DNA of 64,000 bases from contig NZ_JAJUWT010000001.1 of assembly GCF_021390395.1 (NCBI RefSeq), positions 372,001-436,000 of the forward strand. The letters run 5' to 3'. The notes below the pieces were generated by a model. It was not told where the DNA came from. It was given only the letters and a program-made list of their open reading frames with translations, and made no database searches. The number at the start of each line of letters is the position of its first letter. Within the stretch, counting starts at the first letter, position 1. The position numbers and the translations under genes were made by a program. Source of the DNA: Saccharothrix sp. S26 (GTDB lineage: Bacteria; Actinomycetota; Actinomycetes; Mycobacteriales; Pseudonocardiaceae). Positions 31,461 to 40,735 of this stretch are shown here, piece by piece.

Positions 31461-32926
31461 ACGGCGGAAAGTGGGTCGACCCGGCTCCGTTCGAGGGTGT
31501 CCGGCCTCGGGTGCCGTGGTGGGTGCTCGTCCCCGGCAAGGCCAAGTGGGTCGCGGCACTAGTGGCGCTGGTGTGGCTGATGGTCGTCGGGGCCGTGCGC
31601 CTGGTGCTCGTTGTCGTCCGGTATCCCGTGGTCACATTGGTGCCGGTGTCGGCGGCCTGGTGCTGGTGGCGGTTCGGAGTTTCACCCCTGGTGCTGGCGT
31701 TGTTGTCACTGGTCGCCGTTTTGAGCATCTGGGCGGGTCTCGATCGTGGGTCGTTCCTGCGCCACGGCTGGTACCGGCTGGTGACCGAGTGGCGGCGGGC
31801 GACGGTGTACGTCCCGAAGTGGCGGTCGGTGATGCGGCTCGCTGAGCTGGCCAAGCAGGACCGTGGGCGCGAGTACCGGCCCAGGCTTCGGCGGGTTCGG
31901 TCCGAGGGATGGCGAGACCGGGTCCGGGTGCGAATGGTTCCGGCACAGTCGCCGGAGGCGTGGGAGCTGCGTCGGGACGGCCTGGCGCACTCGTTCGGTG
32001 CTCGCTCGTGTCGGGTGCGGGTGTTGCGTCCTCGGGTGATCGAGCTGGACTTCGTGCACCGTGACCCGCTGCTGCGACCTCTCGCGGTGCCCGCGCTGGC
32101 GGACTCGACCGAGGTGGACCTCAAGCGGGTGGTCGTCGGTCGGACCGAGACCGGTAGGCCGTGGCGGCTGCGTCTGCTCGGGTCTCAAGTGCTCGTGGTC
32201 GGGGTGCCTGGTGCGGGCAAGGGCTCGGTGCTCTGGTCGCTGGTGTGGCAGCTCGCTCCGGCGGTGCGGGCGGGTCTGGTGCGGCTGGTGGGGATCGACC
32301 CGAAGGGCGGGATGGAGCTGGGGCAGTGCCCGGACGCGTTCGACCGGGTCGTGTACGACAACGGGCCGGAAGCCGTTGCCCTGCTTGAGGAAATCGCCGC
32401 AGAGGTCAAGGAGCGGGCGACGCGGTACCGGGGTGTGCGGCGGTTGTGGGCGCGGTCGACGGGGGAGCCGTTCACGGTCCTGGTGGTCGATGAGCTGGCG
32501 GACCTGATTGCTTACCAACCGGACAAGCAGCTCCGCGAGCGTGCCGCGCGGGCCATCCAGACCATCACGTCTCAGGGGCGGGCACCCGGGTACGCCGTCG
32601 TCGGCTTGGTCCAGGATCCGCGCAAGGAGGTCGTGGGGTTCAGGCACCTGTTCAGCACCCGCGTGGCGCTGCGCCTGGACGAGCCGCAGCAGGTCGACAT
32701 GGTCCTTGGCGACGGCGTGAGGCAGCGCGGGGCGGCGGCGCACGAGATCAGCGAGAACACGCCCGGCGTCGCCTGGGTGAAGCAGGACGGGCAGCGGGAA
32801 CCGGAGCGGGCTCGGGCCTTCCACGTCACCGACGCAGACCTTGTCGAGCTGGGCGTCTATCTGGCGGACGCCACGGTCCACAACTTCCCGACTCGGCCGG
32901 ACGGCGCGGGGGAGGTGGCGGCATGA
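31457..32926 (+). CDS. tra: FtsK/SpoIIIE-type DNA translocase for conjugation (TraB/TraSA-like)
   Basis: 489 residues from the ATG at 31457. Hydrophobic segments at about 33-55 and 57-95 anchor it in the membrane. Walker A is GVPGAGKGS (249-257) and Walker B VLVVDELADL with Asp345 and Glu346; TSQGRAPGYAVVGLVQDPRK is the conserved FtsK region after Walker B. Such proteins alone move double-stranded DNA between mycelial cells in Streptomyces. ATGA overlap with the rep gene downstream. TraB of this type recognises short repeats (clt); no clt site was identified. Confidence 0.9.
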   Translation: MNGGKWVDPAPFEGVRPRVPWWVLVPGKAKWVAALVALVWLMVVGAVRLVLVVVRYPVVTLVPVSAAWCWWRFGVSPLVLALLSLVAVLSIWAGLDRGSFLRHGWYRLVTEWRRATVYVPKWRSVMRLAELAKQDRGREYRPRLRRVRSEGWRDRVRVRMVPAQSPEAWELRRDGLAHSFGARSCRVRVLRPRVIELDFVHRDPLLRPLAVPALADSTEVDLKRVVVGRTETGRPWRLRLLGSQVLVVGVPGAGKGSVLWSLVWQLAPAVRAGLVRLVGIDPKGGMELGQCPDAFDRVVYDNGPEAVALLEEIAAEVKERATRYRGVRRLWARSTGEPFTVLVVDELADLIAYQPDKQLRERAARAIQTITSQGRAPGYAVVGLVQDPRKEVVGFRHLFSTRVALRLDEPQQVDMVLGDGVRQRGAAAHEISENTPGVAWVKQDGQREPERARAFHVTDADLVELGVYLADATVHNFPTRPDGAGEVAA

Positions 32927-34527
32927 GCGAGTACCTGACTCGGGCGGACCGGATGAAGCAACCGGCGGCGTTGGACGTGGCTCGGGCGGTAGCTGAGGAG
33001 CACGGCGTCTGTGTCCGGCCGTTGGCCAAGGAGCGGGTCGACCTGGACACCGGGCGAGTGGACATCGTGCCCGTTCCGTGTGGCTCGACGGTGGCCAGCG
33101 TGTGCCCGACGTGCGCGGAGAAGAACCGGCGGTTGCGGATGGCGCAGTGCCGCGAGGGGTGGCACCTGACCGAGGAACCCAACTTCACCCCGAACGCTCC
33201 CAGCGATGACCAGCGGGCACTGACCGCCTACCGTGCGGACCTGGTCAAGGCGTACCGGCAGGCAGTCGAAGAGGACGACGAGATCGGCGCGGAGGAGGTG
33301 CGGGAGGAAGTCGCCGAAGTCGATGCCGAACTTCGGCAACTGGGAATCCGCGGTGCACTTCCTCCGCTGGAGGTGCGGTCTCGGGCGGTGCGGAAGCGGT
33401 CGACCAGGCGGCGACAGGATGCGCCGAACCTGCCTCGGCGGCCGATCACCAAGCGCACGGTCGGACGGGTCTTCGGCGGCAAGTACCAGCCCTCGACCTT
33501 CCTCACGCTGACGCTCGACAGCTACGGCAAGGTGCGCTCGGACGGCACACCGGTAGACCCGAACACCTACGACTACCGGCGGGCGGCTCGGGACGCGGTG
33601 CACTTCGCGGCCCTGCTGGACAGGTTCGTACAGAACCTGCGGCGGTGCGTCGGCTGGGACGTCCAGTACTTCTCGACGGTCGAGCCTCAGCGGCGGCTGG
33701 CGCCACACTGGCACGCCGCTATCAGGGGTTCGATGTCGCGGGCGGAGCTGCGAGCGGTCGCGGAGGCCACCTACCACCAGGTCTGGTGGCCCAATCACGA
33801 CGAGATCAAGTACAGCGGCGACAACCGGCCGGTGTGGGACTCGCGGGCGAAGGGGTTCGTTGACCCGACCACGCGTGAACCGCTACCGGCCTGGGATGAA
33901 GCTCTCGACCAGGTTGAGCGTCCGGCGCACGTGGCGCGGTTCGGGGTGCAGGTGCACTCGAAGGGCATCCTCGGCGGCACGGAAGAGGCCGGACGCCACA
34001 TCGGCTACCTGACGAAGTACCTGACCAAGAGCATCGGTGAGTGCTTTGACGCTCAGACGAGCCGCCAGGAGGACCACGCCGAACGGCTGTGCGCGGAACT
34101 GGCAGTCACGCCTTGCTCGCCGCAGTGCCCGGTCTGGCTGCTCTATGGGGTTCAGCCGAAGGGCGCTCGCCTGTCGATGGAACCCGGCAAGTGCAAGGGC
34201 AAGGCACACAAGCGCTCAACCCTCGGCGTGGCTGGTCGGCGCGTGCTGGTGTCGCGGAAGTGGTCCGGGAAGTCCCTCGCCGACCACAAGCACGACCGGG
34301 TGAAGTTCGTTCGGCAACTGCTTGCCGACGTGGGGATTACCGGGGACGACCAGCCCAAACGGGTCGTCTGGAACAACGTGCAGCCCGGTGACCCGAACGT
34401 GCCCCCAAGACCACACCTGCTGCTGCGGGCGGTCGCGGAGCGGCGTCGATGGAAGGCCGAGTACACGGCGGCTCTGCTCGCCTCGGCCAGTCCGCCAAAC
34501 CATTCGGCAACGTCTCAAGCTGCGTAA
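32923..34527 (+). CDS. rep: replication initiator of the RepSA type (rolling-circle, HUH)
   Basis: 534 residues. The metal-binding HUH motif is PHWHA at 261-265 in RRLAPHWHAAIRG, and the catalytic tyrosine is one of Tyr362 or Tyr366 in GYLTKYLTKS. N-terminal cysteines (CGSTVASVCPTCAEKNRRLR) form a zinc site. It nicks its origin to start rolling-circle replication after excision. The double-strand origin in pSAM2 lies inside repSA and may do so here. Coupled by ATGA to the tra gene and adjacent to xis. Confidence 0.88.
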   Translation: MSEYLTRADRMKQPAALDVARAVAEEHGVCVRPLAKERVDLDTGRVDIVPVPCGSTVASVCPTCAEKNRRLRMAQCREGWHLTEEPNFTPNAPSDDQRALTAYRADLVKAYRQAVEEDDEIGAEEVREEVAEVDAELRQLGIRGALPPLEVRSRAVRKRSTRRRQDAPNLPRRPITKRTVGRVFGGKYQPSTFLTLTLDSYGKVRSDGTPVDPNTYDYRRAARDAVHFAALLDRFVQNLRRCVGWDVQYFSTVEPQRRLAPHWHAAIRGSMSRAELRAVAEATYHQVWWPNHDEIKYSGDNRPVWDSRAKGFVDPTTREPLPAWDEALDQVERPAHVARFGVQVHSKGILGGTEEAGRHIGYLTKYLTKSIGECFDAQTSRQEDHAERLCAELAVTPCSPQCPVWLLYGVQPKGARLSMEPGKCKGKAHKRSTLGVAGRRVLVSRKWSGKSLADHKHDRVKFVRQLLADVGITGDDQPKRVVWNNVQPGDPNVPPRPHLLLRAVAERRRWKAEYTAALLASASPPNHSATSQAA

Positions 34528-34542
34528 ATGGGGGAGAAGACG

Positions 34543-34731
34543 ATGAAGGAGCACTTCACGGTTCAGGAAGCGGCGGACTACATGAACACGACCGTCCGCT
34601 TCGTCCGGCGGCTCATCGCAGAGCGTCGGATCGCGTTCCACCACCTCGGACGGCATGTCCGGCTGAAGCGGGCCGACGTGGACGAGTTCATCAACGCCGG
34701 TCGGGTCGAGCCGGTCCGGAGGGCTGCCTGA
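34543..34731 (+). CDS. xis: excisionase (MerR-type HTH)
   Basis: 62 residues from the ATG at 34543, chosen because GGGGGAG sits 6 bp before it; an ATG at 34528 directly after the rep stop is the alternative. FTVQEAADYMNTTVRFVRRL then ERRIAFHHLGRHVRLKRADV is the excisionase-family winged HTH. It bends attachment-site DNA to direct the integrase to excise. Its TGA overlaps the int ATG (TGATG). Confidence 0.9.
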   Translation: MKEHFTVQEAADYMNTTVRFVRRLIAERRIAFHHLGRHVRLKRADVDEFINAGRVEPVRRAA

Positions 34732-35867
34732 TGGCGAACAAGAAGAACCACCGCCAGTTCGGGCACGTCCGCAAGCTGCCGTCCGGTCGGCACCAGGCGA
34801 GCTACCTCGGGCCTGATGGCCTCCGCCGGAACGCGCCGGAGACGTTCCCGACCAAGACCGATGCCAACGCCTGGCTGTCCACGGTGGAGGCCGATCTCCT
34901 CCGTGGCGAGTGGGTTGACCCGCTGCTCGGCAAGGTCGCGCTCACGGAGTACGGGGAGCGGTGGATCAAGGAACGGCAACTCGGCGTCCGTACCCGTGAG
35001 GAGTATGAGCGGCAGTTCCGGCTTCACGTCGTGCCGTTCCTCGGGGAGAAGCTGCTCAACTCGATCACCACGGAGACCGTGCGGACCTGGCGGCGGCACC
35101 TGCTCGACAACGGCCGTTCGGACACCACGACCGCCAAGGCGTACCGGCTGCTGCGAGCGATCATGAACACCGCCCTGGACGACAACCGGATCAAGCGGAA
35201 CCCGTGCCGCATCAAGGGAGCAGACCAGGAGAAGGCTCCCGAACGGCCGGTGGCGTCCGTGGCGCAGGTCTTCACCCTGTCGGAGACTGTGCCGCCACGC
35301 TTCCGGGTGCTGGTCCTTGCCGCTGCCTTCACCGGCCTGCGGTGGGGCGAGCTGATCGCCCTCCGAAGGTGTGACGTCGACCTGGATGCGCCAACCGTCC
35401 GGGTGCCTCGGAGGCTGGCCCAGCTCAACTCGGGGAAGCTCGTGGCAGGCCCACCGAAGTCAGCGGCAGGCTTCCGGACGGTCGCCATGCCCGAGATCCT
35501 CGTGGACGACTTTCGACGTCACCTGATGGCGTTCGTCAAGGCCGGTCCGGAGGAGCTGATCTTCACCGGGGAGAAGGGCGCGGCACTCAAGCGGGGCAAC
35601 TGGCACCGGGCCGTGAAGTGGATCAAGACCGTGGCCAAGGTCGGGCTCCCGAAAGGCTTCCACTTCCACGACCTGCGTCATACCGGCAACAACCTGGCGG
35701 CGGCAGCGGGAGCCAGCACGCGGGAGCTGATGCACCGGATGGGACACGGGAGCATGCGGGCGGCGCTCATCTACCAGCACGCGACCAGCGAGCGGGACAA
35801 GGAGATCGCGGACAAGCTCAGCGAGCGGGTCAGGAAGAGCCAATCGCACGCTAATCGCACGACGTGA
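34731..35867 (+). CDS. int: tyrosine recombinase integrase
   Basis: 378 residues. The N-terminal arm-binding and SAM-like domains (about 1-165) precede a catalytic domain with all active-site residues: Arg204 in TGLRWGEL, Lys near 243, His313 and Arg316 in FHDLRH, His339 in MGHGS and Tyr348 in IYQHA. It catalyses site-specific recombination between the element and tRNA-Gly. The last codons contain the right-hand arm site, and the stop is 69 bp from attR. Confidence 0.96.
   Translation: MANKKNHRQFGHVRKLPSGRHQASYLGPDGLRRNAPETFPTKTDANAWLSTVEADLLRGEWVDPLLGKVALTEYGERWIKERQLGVRTREEYERQFRLHVVPFLGEKLLNSITTETVRTWRRHLLDNGRSDTTTAKAYRLLRAIMNTALDDNRIKRNPCRIKGADQEKAPERPVASVAQVFTLSETVPPRFRVLVLAAAFTGLRWGELIALRRCDVDLDAPTVRVPRRLAQLNSGKLVAGPPKSAAGFRTVAMPEILVDDFRRHLMAFVKAGPEELIFTGEKGAALKRGNWHRAVKWIKTVAKVGLPKGFHFHDLRHTGNNLAAAAGASTRELMHRMGHGSMRAALIYQHATSERDKEIADKLSERVRKSQSHANRTT
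35846..35861. promoter_or_regulatory. probable integrase arm site, right
   Basis: Exact copy of 25716-25731, lying inside the 3' end of int. CCGCTGTTGACC at 35909-35920 is the second shared motif. Confidence 0.65.
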
Positions 35868-35936
35868 TCAAGAGACGCGACAGCGGTGCTGCTCGGAGAT
35901 GGGTGGCACCGCTGTTGACCTGCAAGGGGAGTTCGA

Positions 35937-35978
35937 GAGCGGGTGACGGGAATCGAACCCGCATGACCAGCTTGGAAG
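35937..35978. repeat. attR: 42-bp core within tRNA-Gly
   Basis: Matches attL exactly. The element restores the 3' half of the tRNA, so the gene stays functional after insertion. Confidence 0.95.
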
Positions 35979-36008
35979 GCTGGGGCTCTACCATTGAGCT
36001 ACACCCGC
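35938..36008 (-). tRNA. tRNA-Gly (anticodon TCC)
   Basis: 71 nt. Acceptor GCGGGTG/CACCCGC, D arm GCTC-AATGGTA-GAGC, anticodon stem CCAGC/GCTGG with loop CTTCCAA, T arm CGGGTTCGATTCCCG. CCA is not encoded. Its 3' half comes from the AICE. Confidence 0.97.
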
Positions 36009-36068
36009 ATGCGCCTACCGGGGTGGGCGCGTGGTCAGCTTAGCCGGTCGCGATAGGCTGGGGTGGAC

Positions 36069-36142
36069 CGGGGCGTGGCGCAGTTTGGTAGCGCACCCGC
36101 TTTGGGAGCGGGGGGTCGCAGGTTCAAATCCTGTCGCCCCGA
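36069..36142 (+). tRNA. tRNA-Pro (anticodon TGG)
   Basis: 74 nt. Acceptor CGGGGCG/CGCCCCG with discriminator A, anticodon stem CCCGC/GCGGG with loop TTTGGGA, T arm with GGTTCAAATCC. CCA is not encoded. Divergent from tRNA-Gly. Confidence 0.97.
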
Positions 36143-36211
36143 CGGTTGCCCTGGCCGGCCGTTGGTTGGTCAGGGCCCTTCCCGGGCAGTCCCCGGCCCA
36201 GGACGGATCGA

Positions 36212-36463
36212 CTAGCCGCCCAGTTCGTTCACCGCCGTCGAGATGGTGGCCGCTTGGCGTTCCAGCTCGTCGTCCGAGGAGTCCTCGTCGACGCCGCGGG
36301 CCAGCAGTTCGGTTCGCGACAGCAGCAGCATGGCGCCGCGGAACGGGTCGGTGTCCAGGTCGTCCACCGTGACGACCTCGATCCTGCCCTCGATCAGGAC
36401 CAGGTTGGGGTCCGGCAGGTCGGAGGTCAGCAGCCCCCGCAGGTCACTCGCTTTGACGGTCAT
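36212..36463 (-). CDS. 83-residue conserved-looking protein, unknown function
   Basis: ATG start at 36463. Acidic and soluble: LLTSDLPDPNLVLIEGRIEV then VVTVDDLDTDPFRGAMLLLS and a C-terminal ISTAVNELGG. No membrane segment or known motif. It is separated from LysR upstream by a hairpin, so probably has its own promoter. Codon bias supports a real gene. Confidence 0.65.
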   Translation of the reverse strand: MTVKASDLRGLLTSDLPDPNLVLIEGRIEVVTVDDLDTDPFRGAMLLLSRTELLARGVDEDSSDDELERQAATISTAVNELGG

Positions 36464-36501
36464 GCGTCGGTGCTACCCGGCGTCCGCCCGGCGAAACGCG
36501 G

Positions 36502-36543
36502 GCCGTTCTTGAGCACACCCGCGCCCGGGTGCTCAAGAACGGC
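36502..36543 (-). terminator. hairpin after the LysR gene
   Basis: Perfect 15-bp stem (36502-36516 with 36529-36543) and 12-base loop, 8 bp downstream of the LysR stop on the minus strand. Confidence 0.75.
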
Positions 36544-36551
36544 TCCCAGTG

Positions 36552-37457
36552 TCACGCCGGGGTCGCCACCTGCTCGCTGACCACCTGCGCCGCCGCCGAC
36601 ACCAGTGCCGTCACCGACGGGTTGGTGGAGTTGTCCTGGCGCCACGCGAACTGCGTGTACACCCGGAACGGCGGCACCCACGGCAGCCGGCACAGCCTGC
36701 CGTCGGCGAGCTCCGCCGCGACCGTCACCTCGGGGACCAGCGAGATCCCCAGGCCCGAGGCGACCGCCCGCTTGGCGGCGTCGATCGAGTCGAGCGCCAG
36801 CACCGGCGACTTCGACTCGGAGTCCTGCAACCCCAGCGCTTGTTCGAACTGCTCGTAGTAGCTGGCCCCGTTCTCGGCCCGGATGAGCGTGCTGCCCCGC
36901 AGCTCGTCCTCGGTGATCACCGAACGCCTGGTCAGGGCGTGGGTCGGGCCGGCGACCATGACCAACGGCTCCGGGCACAGCACCGTCGTCTCCAACCCCT
37001 CGCGGGGCTCCACGGAGCCGATGAAGAAGGTGCAGTCCAGCCGCCCCTCCCGCACCGCGGTCAGGTTGGCCTGCGTGTTGCGCGAGTGCAGTGAGATCTG
37101 GACGCTCGGGTAGCGCCAGCACATGTACTCGATCAGTGGTAGCAGACGGTAGTCGGTCAGACTCTGTGCGCTGCCGATGACCAGCTTGCCGTGCGGCTCG
37201 CCGTTCATCGTGATGGCTTTCCTGGCCTTGTCGGTCAGGGTGATGATGTTCCGCGCGAACGGCAATAGCTCGACACCGGCAGAGGTCATCTGGATGCCGC
37301 GCGGAAGTCGACGGAACAACGGCACGCCGAGGGTCTCTTCGAGTGCCTTGATCCGAGTGGTTATAGTGGGTTGTGAGCAATTCAGCGTGGCGGCTGCCTT
37401 GGTGAAACTGCCCGTTTGAACCACAGTTGTGAACGCCAAAAGCTGACGCGTCTCCAT
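36552..37457 (-). CDS. LysR-family transcriptional regulator
   Basis: 301 residues; the ATG at 37457 has GGGGAG at 5-bp spacing. HTH residues 1-60: METRQLLAFTTVVQTGSFTK then AAATLNCSQPTITTRIKALE and LGVPLFRRLPRG. The effector domain (GKLVIGSAQSLTDYRLLPLI, SLHSRNTQANLTAVREGRLD) is the normal two-lobe periplasmic-binding fold. The regulated gene is unclear, since there is no divergent gene within 1.1 kb, which is unusual for LysR. Confidence 0.93.
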   Translation of the reverse strand: METRQLLAFTTVVQTGSFTKAAATLNCSQPTITTRIKALEETLGVPLFRRLPRGIQMTSAGVELLPFARNIITLTDKARKAITMNGEPHGKLVIGSAQSLTDYRLLPLIEYMCWRYPSVQISLHSRNTQANLTAVREGRLDCTFFIGSVEPREGLETTVLCPEPLVMVAGPTHALTRRSVITEDELRGSTLIRAENGASYYEQFEQALGLQDSESKSPVLALDSIDAAKRAVASGLGISLVPEVTVAAELADGRLCRLPWVPPFRVYTQFAWRQDNSTNPSVTALVSAAAQVVSEQVATPA

Positions 37458-38621
37458 GGAGCTCCCCAACGGTGCGTTTAAGTGGTCCACGATGAGGTCG
37501 GTGCGGGACCGCATCGTGGTCTCTCGTGCGTGGCGGCAGTTGACCTGGCTGCACGCCTGCGTGCGCGCGGCCCGAGGTCGATCAACATCGCCGCGCTACC
37601 GCGAGGGGTGGTACGCGGTGGCGGGTCGGTGCTCCCGGGGCCCGTCGGACCCCGAAGTCACCGCCGGCGCCCAGCGGTGGTCCTGGGATAGTGTTCGGCA
37701 GCGGCGGAATGGATCTCATCGGGTCATCGGCACCTTGTCTGGTAGGTGGTTAAAGAGCTCGATGACATTGTCTCGCTCGTTCCTGTCGGTCCCGGTCGCC
37801 GGCGCGTCCGCTGCTGTCCCCCCAGAACGTCCGGCAACGTCAATTATTGCTGGTCCAACATGCGGATCCGGGCGTCACGCTACCTGAAACCCACACTAAT
37901 GGACTACGGCGGTTGGAGTCATCTCGACAAGTGAAAACTTTCTGTCGAGCGCTACTCCAAACGGCCTCAATTCACTCTTTGTGGCGAACCTCCCCTCGCT
38001 CCTGGTTGCCGACTGTTAGTCGGCTCTACGACATACGTGTTACACGACTCCGCGGTGACCTCGCTCGGTGCTGACGCTCCCTGCCGTGTTCGCGGCTCCC
38101 AGTGCCACTCGAATGGCCTAGCGGATCGCCGTGTCGATCGCCCGTTGAGCCGCATAGGTACCGCCGATCCGCCGCTGGCGAAACCGCGAAAATGCGGTCT
38201 CTCGGGTTCGTCACAGAGGGCTCGTGAGACCGGCCGGCGACCGCGGGCGGCACGCGCCGGCCGGGCGGCGGCGGACGGGTCGCGCCGGGTTAGGAACCAC
38301 TGTTGTGATTCTCGCCGCGCCCGACGGGACGGCCGGGAGGGCGTCGGGGCCGCTCCCGAGACAGCACGGGAGGGCGGCCCGAAGGGGCGGAATTCCACCG
38401 TTGTCACGAATTCCGGCTGCCCGACCGCAAACCGATTACCACCCGACGGGTAATGCCCGCGACAATGCCCGGACGCCCCCGTGTCGCCCGGTTGCGGCCG
38501 TCCGACCCGGGGTGCTAGCGCCACGCGGTCGGCCGACCGCCTAGACTCAGGCGGAATCCCGGCGCGCCCACACGCGTTCACGGGGTGTTCCGCACGTCCT
38601 GCCCGTTACGAGGAGACCACG
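37458..38621. other. 1.16-kb region without a convincing gene
   Basis: Frames on both strands are short, lack codon bias and ribosome sites. The segment is visibly less GC-rich at about 37,830-38,000. Structures seen: CTCGACA/TGTCGAG with inner GAAA/TTTC (37923-37949), GCCGAC-tgtta-GTCGGC (38008-38024), ATTACC/GGTAAT (38435-38454), and CCGCCT/AGGCGG around TAGACT at 38542-38547, the probable tig -10 box. It could hold a small RNA, a decayed gene or a long control region. Confidence 0.6.
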
Positions 38622-39980
38622 TTGAAGAGCACCGTCGAGCACCTGAGCCCGACGCGGGTCCGGATCAACGTCGAGGTGCCGTTCGACGAGCTCAAGTCGG
38701 ACTTCGACCGCGCGTACCGCAAGCTGGCCAAGCAGGTCCGCATCCCCGGCTTCCGCCCCGGCAAGGCCCCCGCCCGCGTGCTGGAGAGCCGCATCGGCCG
38801 CGCGCCCGTGCTGGACGAGGTCGTCCAGGAGGCCATCCCGGCCAAGTACCTGGAGGCCGTCAGCTCCGGTGAGCTGCGCACCCTGGGCCGCCCCGACTTC
38901 GAGGTGACCAAGATCGAGGACGGCGAGTCCTTGGCGTTCACCGCCGAGGTCGACGTCCGCCCCGAGATCACCGTCCCGGCCTTCGGCGAGCTCGCCGTCA
39001 CCGTCGACGACCAGGAGGTCACCGACGAGGACGTCGACACCCAGCTCGACGAGCTGCGCGCCCGCTTCGCCACCCTCACCGGCGTCAAGCGCCCGGCCGA
39101 GAACGGCGACTTCGTCGTGGTCGACCTGTCGGCGACCGTGGACGGCGAGGAGGTCGAGGAGGCCAAGACCACCGGCCTGTCCTACGAGATCGGCTCCGGC
39201 CAGCTCGTGGAGGGCATCGACGAGGCCCTGATCGGTGCCTCCGAGGGCGAGTCGAAGAACTTCACCACCACCCTGGTCGCCGGTGAGCACGCCGGTCGCG
39301 ACGCCGAGGTCACCGTGGTGCTGAACTCGGTCAAGGAGCGCCAGCTCCCCGAGCTCGACGACGAGTTCGCCCAGCTGGCCAGCGAGTTCGACACGCTCGA
39401 CGAGCTCAAGGCCGACCTGCGCACCCGGTTGGGTCGCGTGAAGAAGATGCAGCAGGGCGTGCAGGCGCGGGACAAGGTGCTGGAGGCGCTGCTGGCCAGC
39501 GTCGAGGTGCCGCTGCCCGAGGCCGTCGTCCAGGGCGAGGTCGAGGCGCGGGCGCACGACGCCATCCACGCCCTCGACCACGACGAGGCGCGCTTCGCCG
39601 AGTGGCTGGCCGAGCAGGGCCAGACCAAGGAGCAGTTCGACGCCGAGGTGCGCGAGGCGTCCGAGCAGGCGGTCAAGACCCAGCTCATGCTGGACGCCAT
39701 CGCCGACGCCGAGCAGCTCAGCGTGACCGACGCCGAGCTGACCGAGCGGATCATCTACCAGGCGCAGCGGTTCGGCATCAGCCCGGACGAGTACGTCAAG
39801 CGGGCGCAGCAGTCCGGCCAGCTGGGCGCGATCTTCGCCGACGTGCGCCGCGGCAAGGCGCTGGCCACGGTCGTGCGCCAGGCCACCGTGACCGACTCGG
39901 CGGGCAACACCCTCGACCTGGACGAGCTCTTCGGTGAGACGAAGTCCACTGAGGAACAGGAACCCGCGAACGCGGAGTGA
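38622..39980 (+). CDS. tig: trigger factor
   Basis: 452 residues. TTG start with GAGGAG 6 bp upstream, giving the normal actinobacterial N terminus [19 protein letters not shown]. The ribosome-binding loop GFRPGKAP is at 43-50. The middle is a PPIase (FKBP) domain ([39 protein letters not shown]), and the C-terminal arms are helical. It binds nascent chains at the ribosome exit and catalyses prolyl isomerisation. It heads the tig-clpP1-clpP2-clpX region. Confidence 0.97.
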   Translation: MKSTVEHLSPTRVRINVEVPFDELKSDFDRAYRKLAKQVRIPGFRPGKAPARVLESRIGRAPVLDEVVQEAIPAKYLEAVSSGELRTLGRPDFEVTKIEDGESLAFTAEVDVRPEITVPAFGELAVTVDDQEVTDEDVDTQLDELRARFATLTGVKRPAENGDFVVVDLSATVDGEEVEEAKTTGLSYEIGSGQLVEGIDEALIGASEGESKNFTTTLVAGEHAGRDAEVTVVLNSVKERQLPELDDEFAQLASEFDTLDELKADLRTRLGRVKKMQQGVQARDKVLEALLASVEVPLPEAVVQGEVEARAHDAIHALDHDEARFAEWLAEQGQTKEQFDAEVREASEQAVKTQLMLDAIADAEQLSVTDAELTERIIYQAQRFGISPDEYVKRAQQSGQLGAIFADVRRGKALATVVRQATVTDSAGNTLDLDELFGETKSTEEQEPANAE

Positions 39981-39994
39981 AGCCCTGAGCGAAC

Positions 39995-40026
39995 GCGGGC
40001 GGTGTCGGGACGTCGACGCCGCCCGC
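39995..40026 (+). terminator. hairpin between tig and clpP1
   Basis: GCGGGCGG (39995-40002) and CCGCCCGC (40019-40026) form an 8-bp stem, followed by CTTCGTT, 14 bp after the tig stop. It suggests clpP1P2 has its own promoter in the 40,027-40,091 gap. Confidence 0.6.
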
Positions 40027-40091
40027 CTTCGTTAAGGTCGTTGCTACGAGACTCTTTCGGCACAGTTAGTCGCAAAGATAGGCAGGCAGAC

Positions 40092-40700
40092 GTGACGCAG
40101 CACTCTTTCTCGGAGCCCGTGATGCGAGCGGCCTCGGGGATGAACCTCAACGACTCGGTCTACGAGCGTCTGCTCCGCGAGCGGATCATCGTCCTGGGGA
40201 CGCAGGTCGAGGAGAACATCGCCAACCAGATCGTGGCGCAGCTCCTCCTGCTCGCCGCCGAGGACCCGGAGAAGGACATCACCTTCTACATCAACTCGCC
40301 CGGTGGCTCGGTGACCGCGGGCATGGCGATCTTCGACACGATGCAGCTGATCGAGCCGGACGTGGCGACCTACGCCATGGGCCTGGCCGCGTCGATGGGG
40401 CAGTTCCTGCTCTCCGCGGGCACGCCCGGCAAGCGGCACGCCCTCCCGCACGCCCGCATCCTCATGCACCAGCCCTCGGCGGGCGTCGGCGGCACGGCGG
40501 CCGACATCGCGATCCAGGCCGACATGCTGACCCGCACCAAGCACGAGATGGCCGAGCTGATCGCGCAGCACACCGGCCAGCCGGTCGAGCGCATCATCGC
40601 CGACTCGGACCGCGACCGTTGGTTCAACGCCCAGGAAGCCCTGGAGTACGGCTTCGTGGACAAGGTGATCACCCGCGCCAGCCAGGCGAAGACCAACTGA
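40092..40700 (+). CDS. clpP1: ATP-dependent Clp protease proteolytic subunit 1
   Basis: 202 residues from a GTG. The catalytic Ser101 is in GLAASMGQF and His126 in [28 protein letters not shown] forms the oxyanion region. It assembles with ClpP2 into a mixed tetradecamer and degrades proteins delivered by ClpX or ClpC. ClpP1P2 is essential in mycobacteria. 35 bp separate it from clpP2. Confidence 0.97.
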   Translation: MTQHSFSEPVMRAASGMNLNDSVYERLLRERIIVLGTQVEENIANQIVAQLLLLAAEDPEKDITFYINSPGGSVTAGMAIFDTMQLIEPDVATYAMGLAASMGQFLLSAGTPGKRHALPHARILMHQPSAGVGGTAADIAIQADMLTRTKHEMAELIAQHTGQPVERIIADSDRDRWFNAQEALEYGFVDKVITRASQAKTN

Positions 40701-40735
40701 CCGCGACCCGGGCACCAGCCACCAGGAGACCTGAA

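Larger units (their letters stand above)
25585..35978 (+). mobile_element. AICE (pSAM2-like integrative and conjugative element) in tRNA-Gly
   Basis: Bounded by 42-bp perfect direct repeats that reproduce the 3' half of tRNA-Gly(TCC); repeat-to-repeat distance is 10,352 bp. From right to left it has int, xis, rolling-circle rep, an FtsK-like tra gene, small coupled genes, a pra-like activator, an HTH regulator and a Nudix gene, the usual AICE kit, plus a Fic/HD cargo pair and a DUF2188 gene at the left end. The core replication-transfer genes run in one direction with ATGA overlaps. No spd spread genes are recognised. All key genes look intact, so it may still be able to excise. Confidence 0.95.

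Noticed and set aside
37967-38581. Minus-strand 204-codon frame in the gap before tig
   Set aside because: No codon bias, no ribosome site, no motif, and it overlaps the tig promoter.
40027-40091. ClgR operator before clpP1
   Set aside because: No sequence close to the known ClgR palindrome could be found in the short gap.
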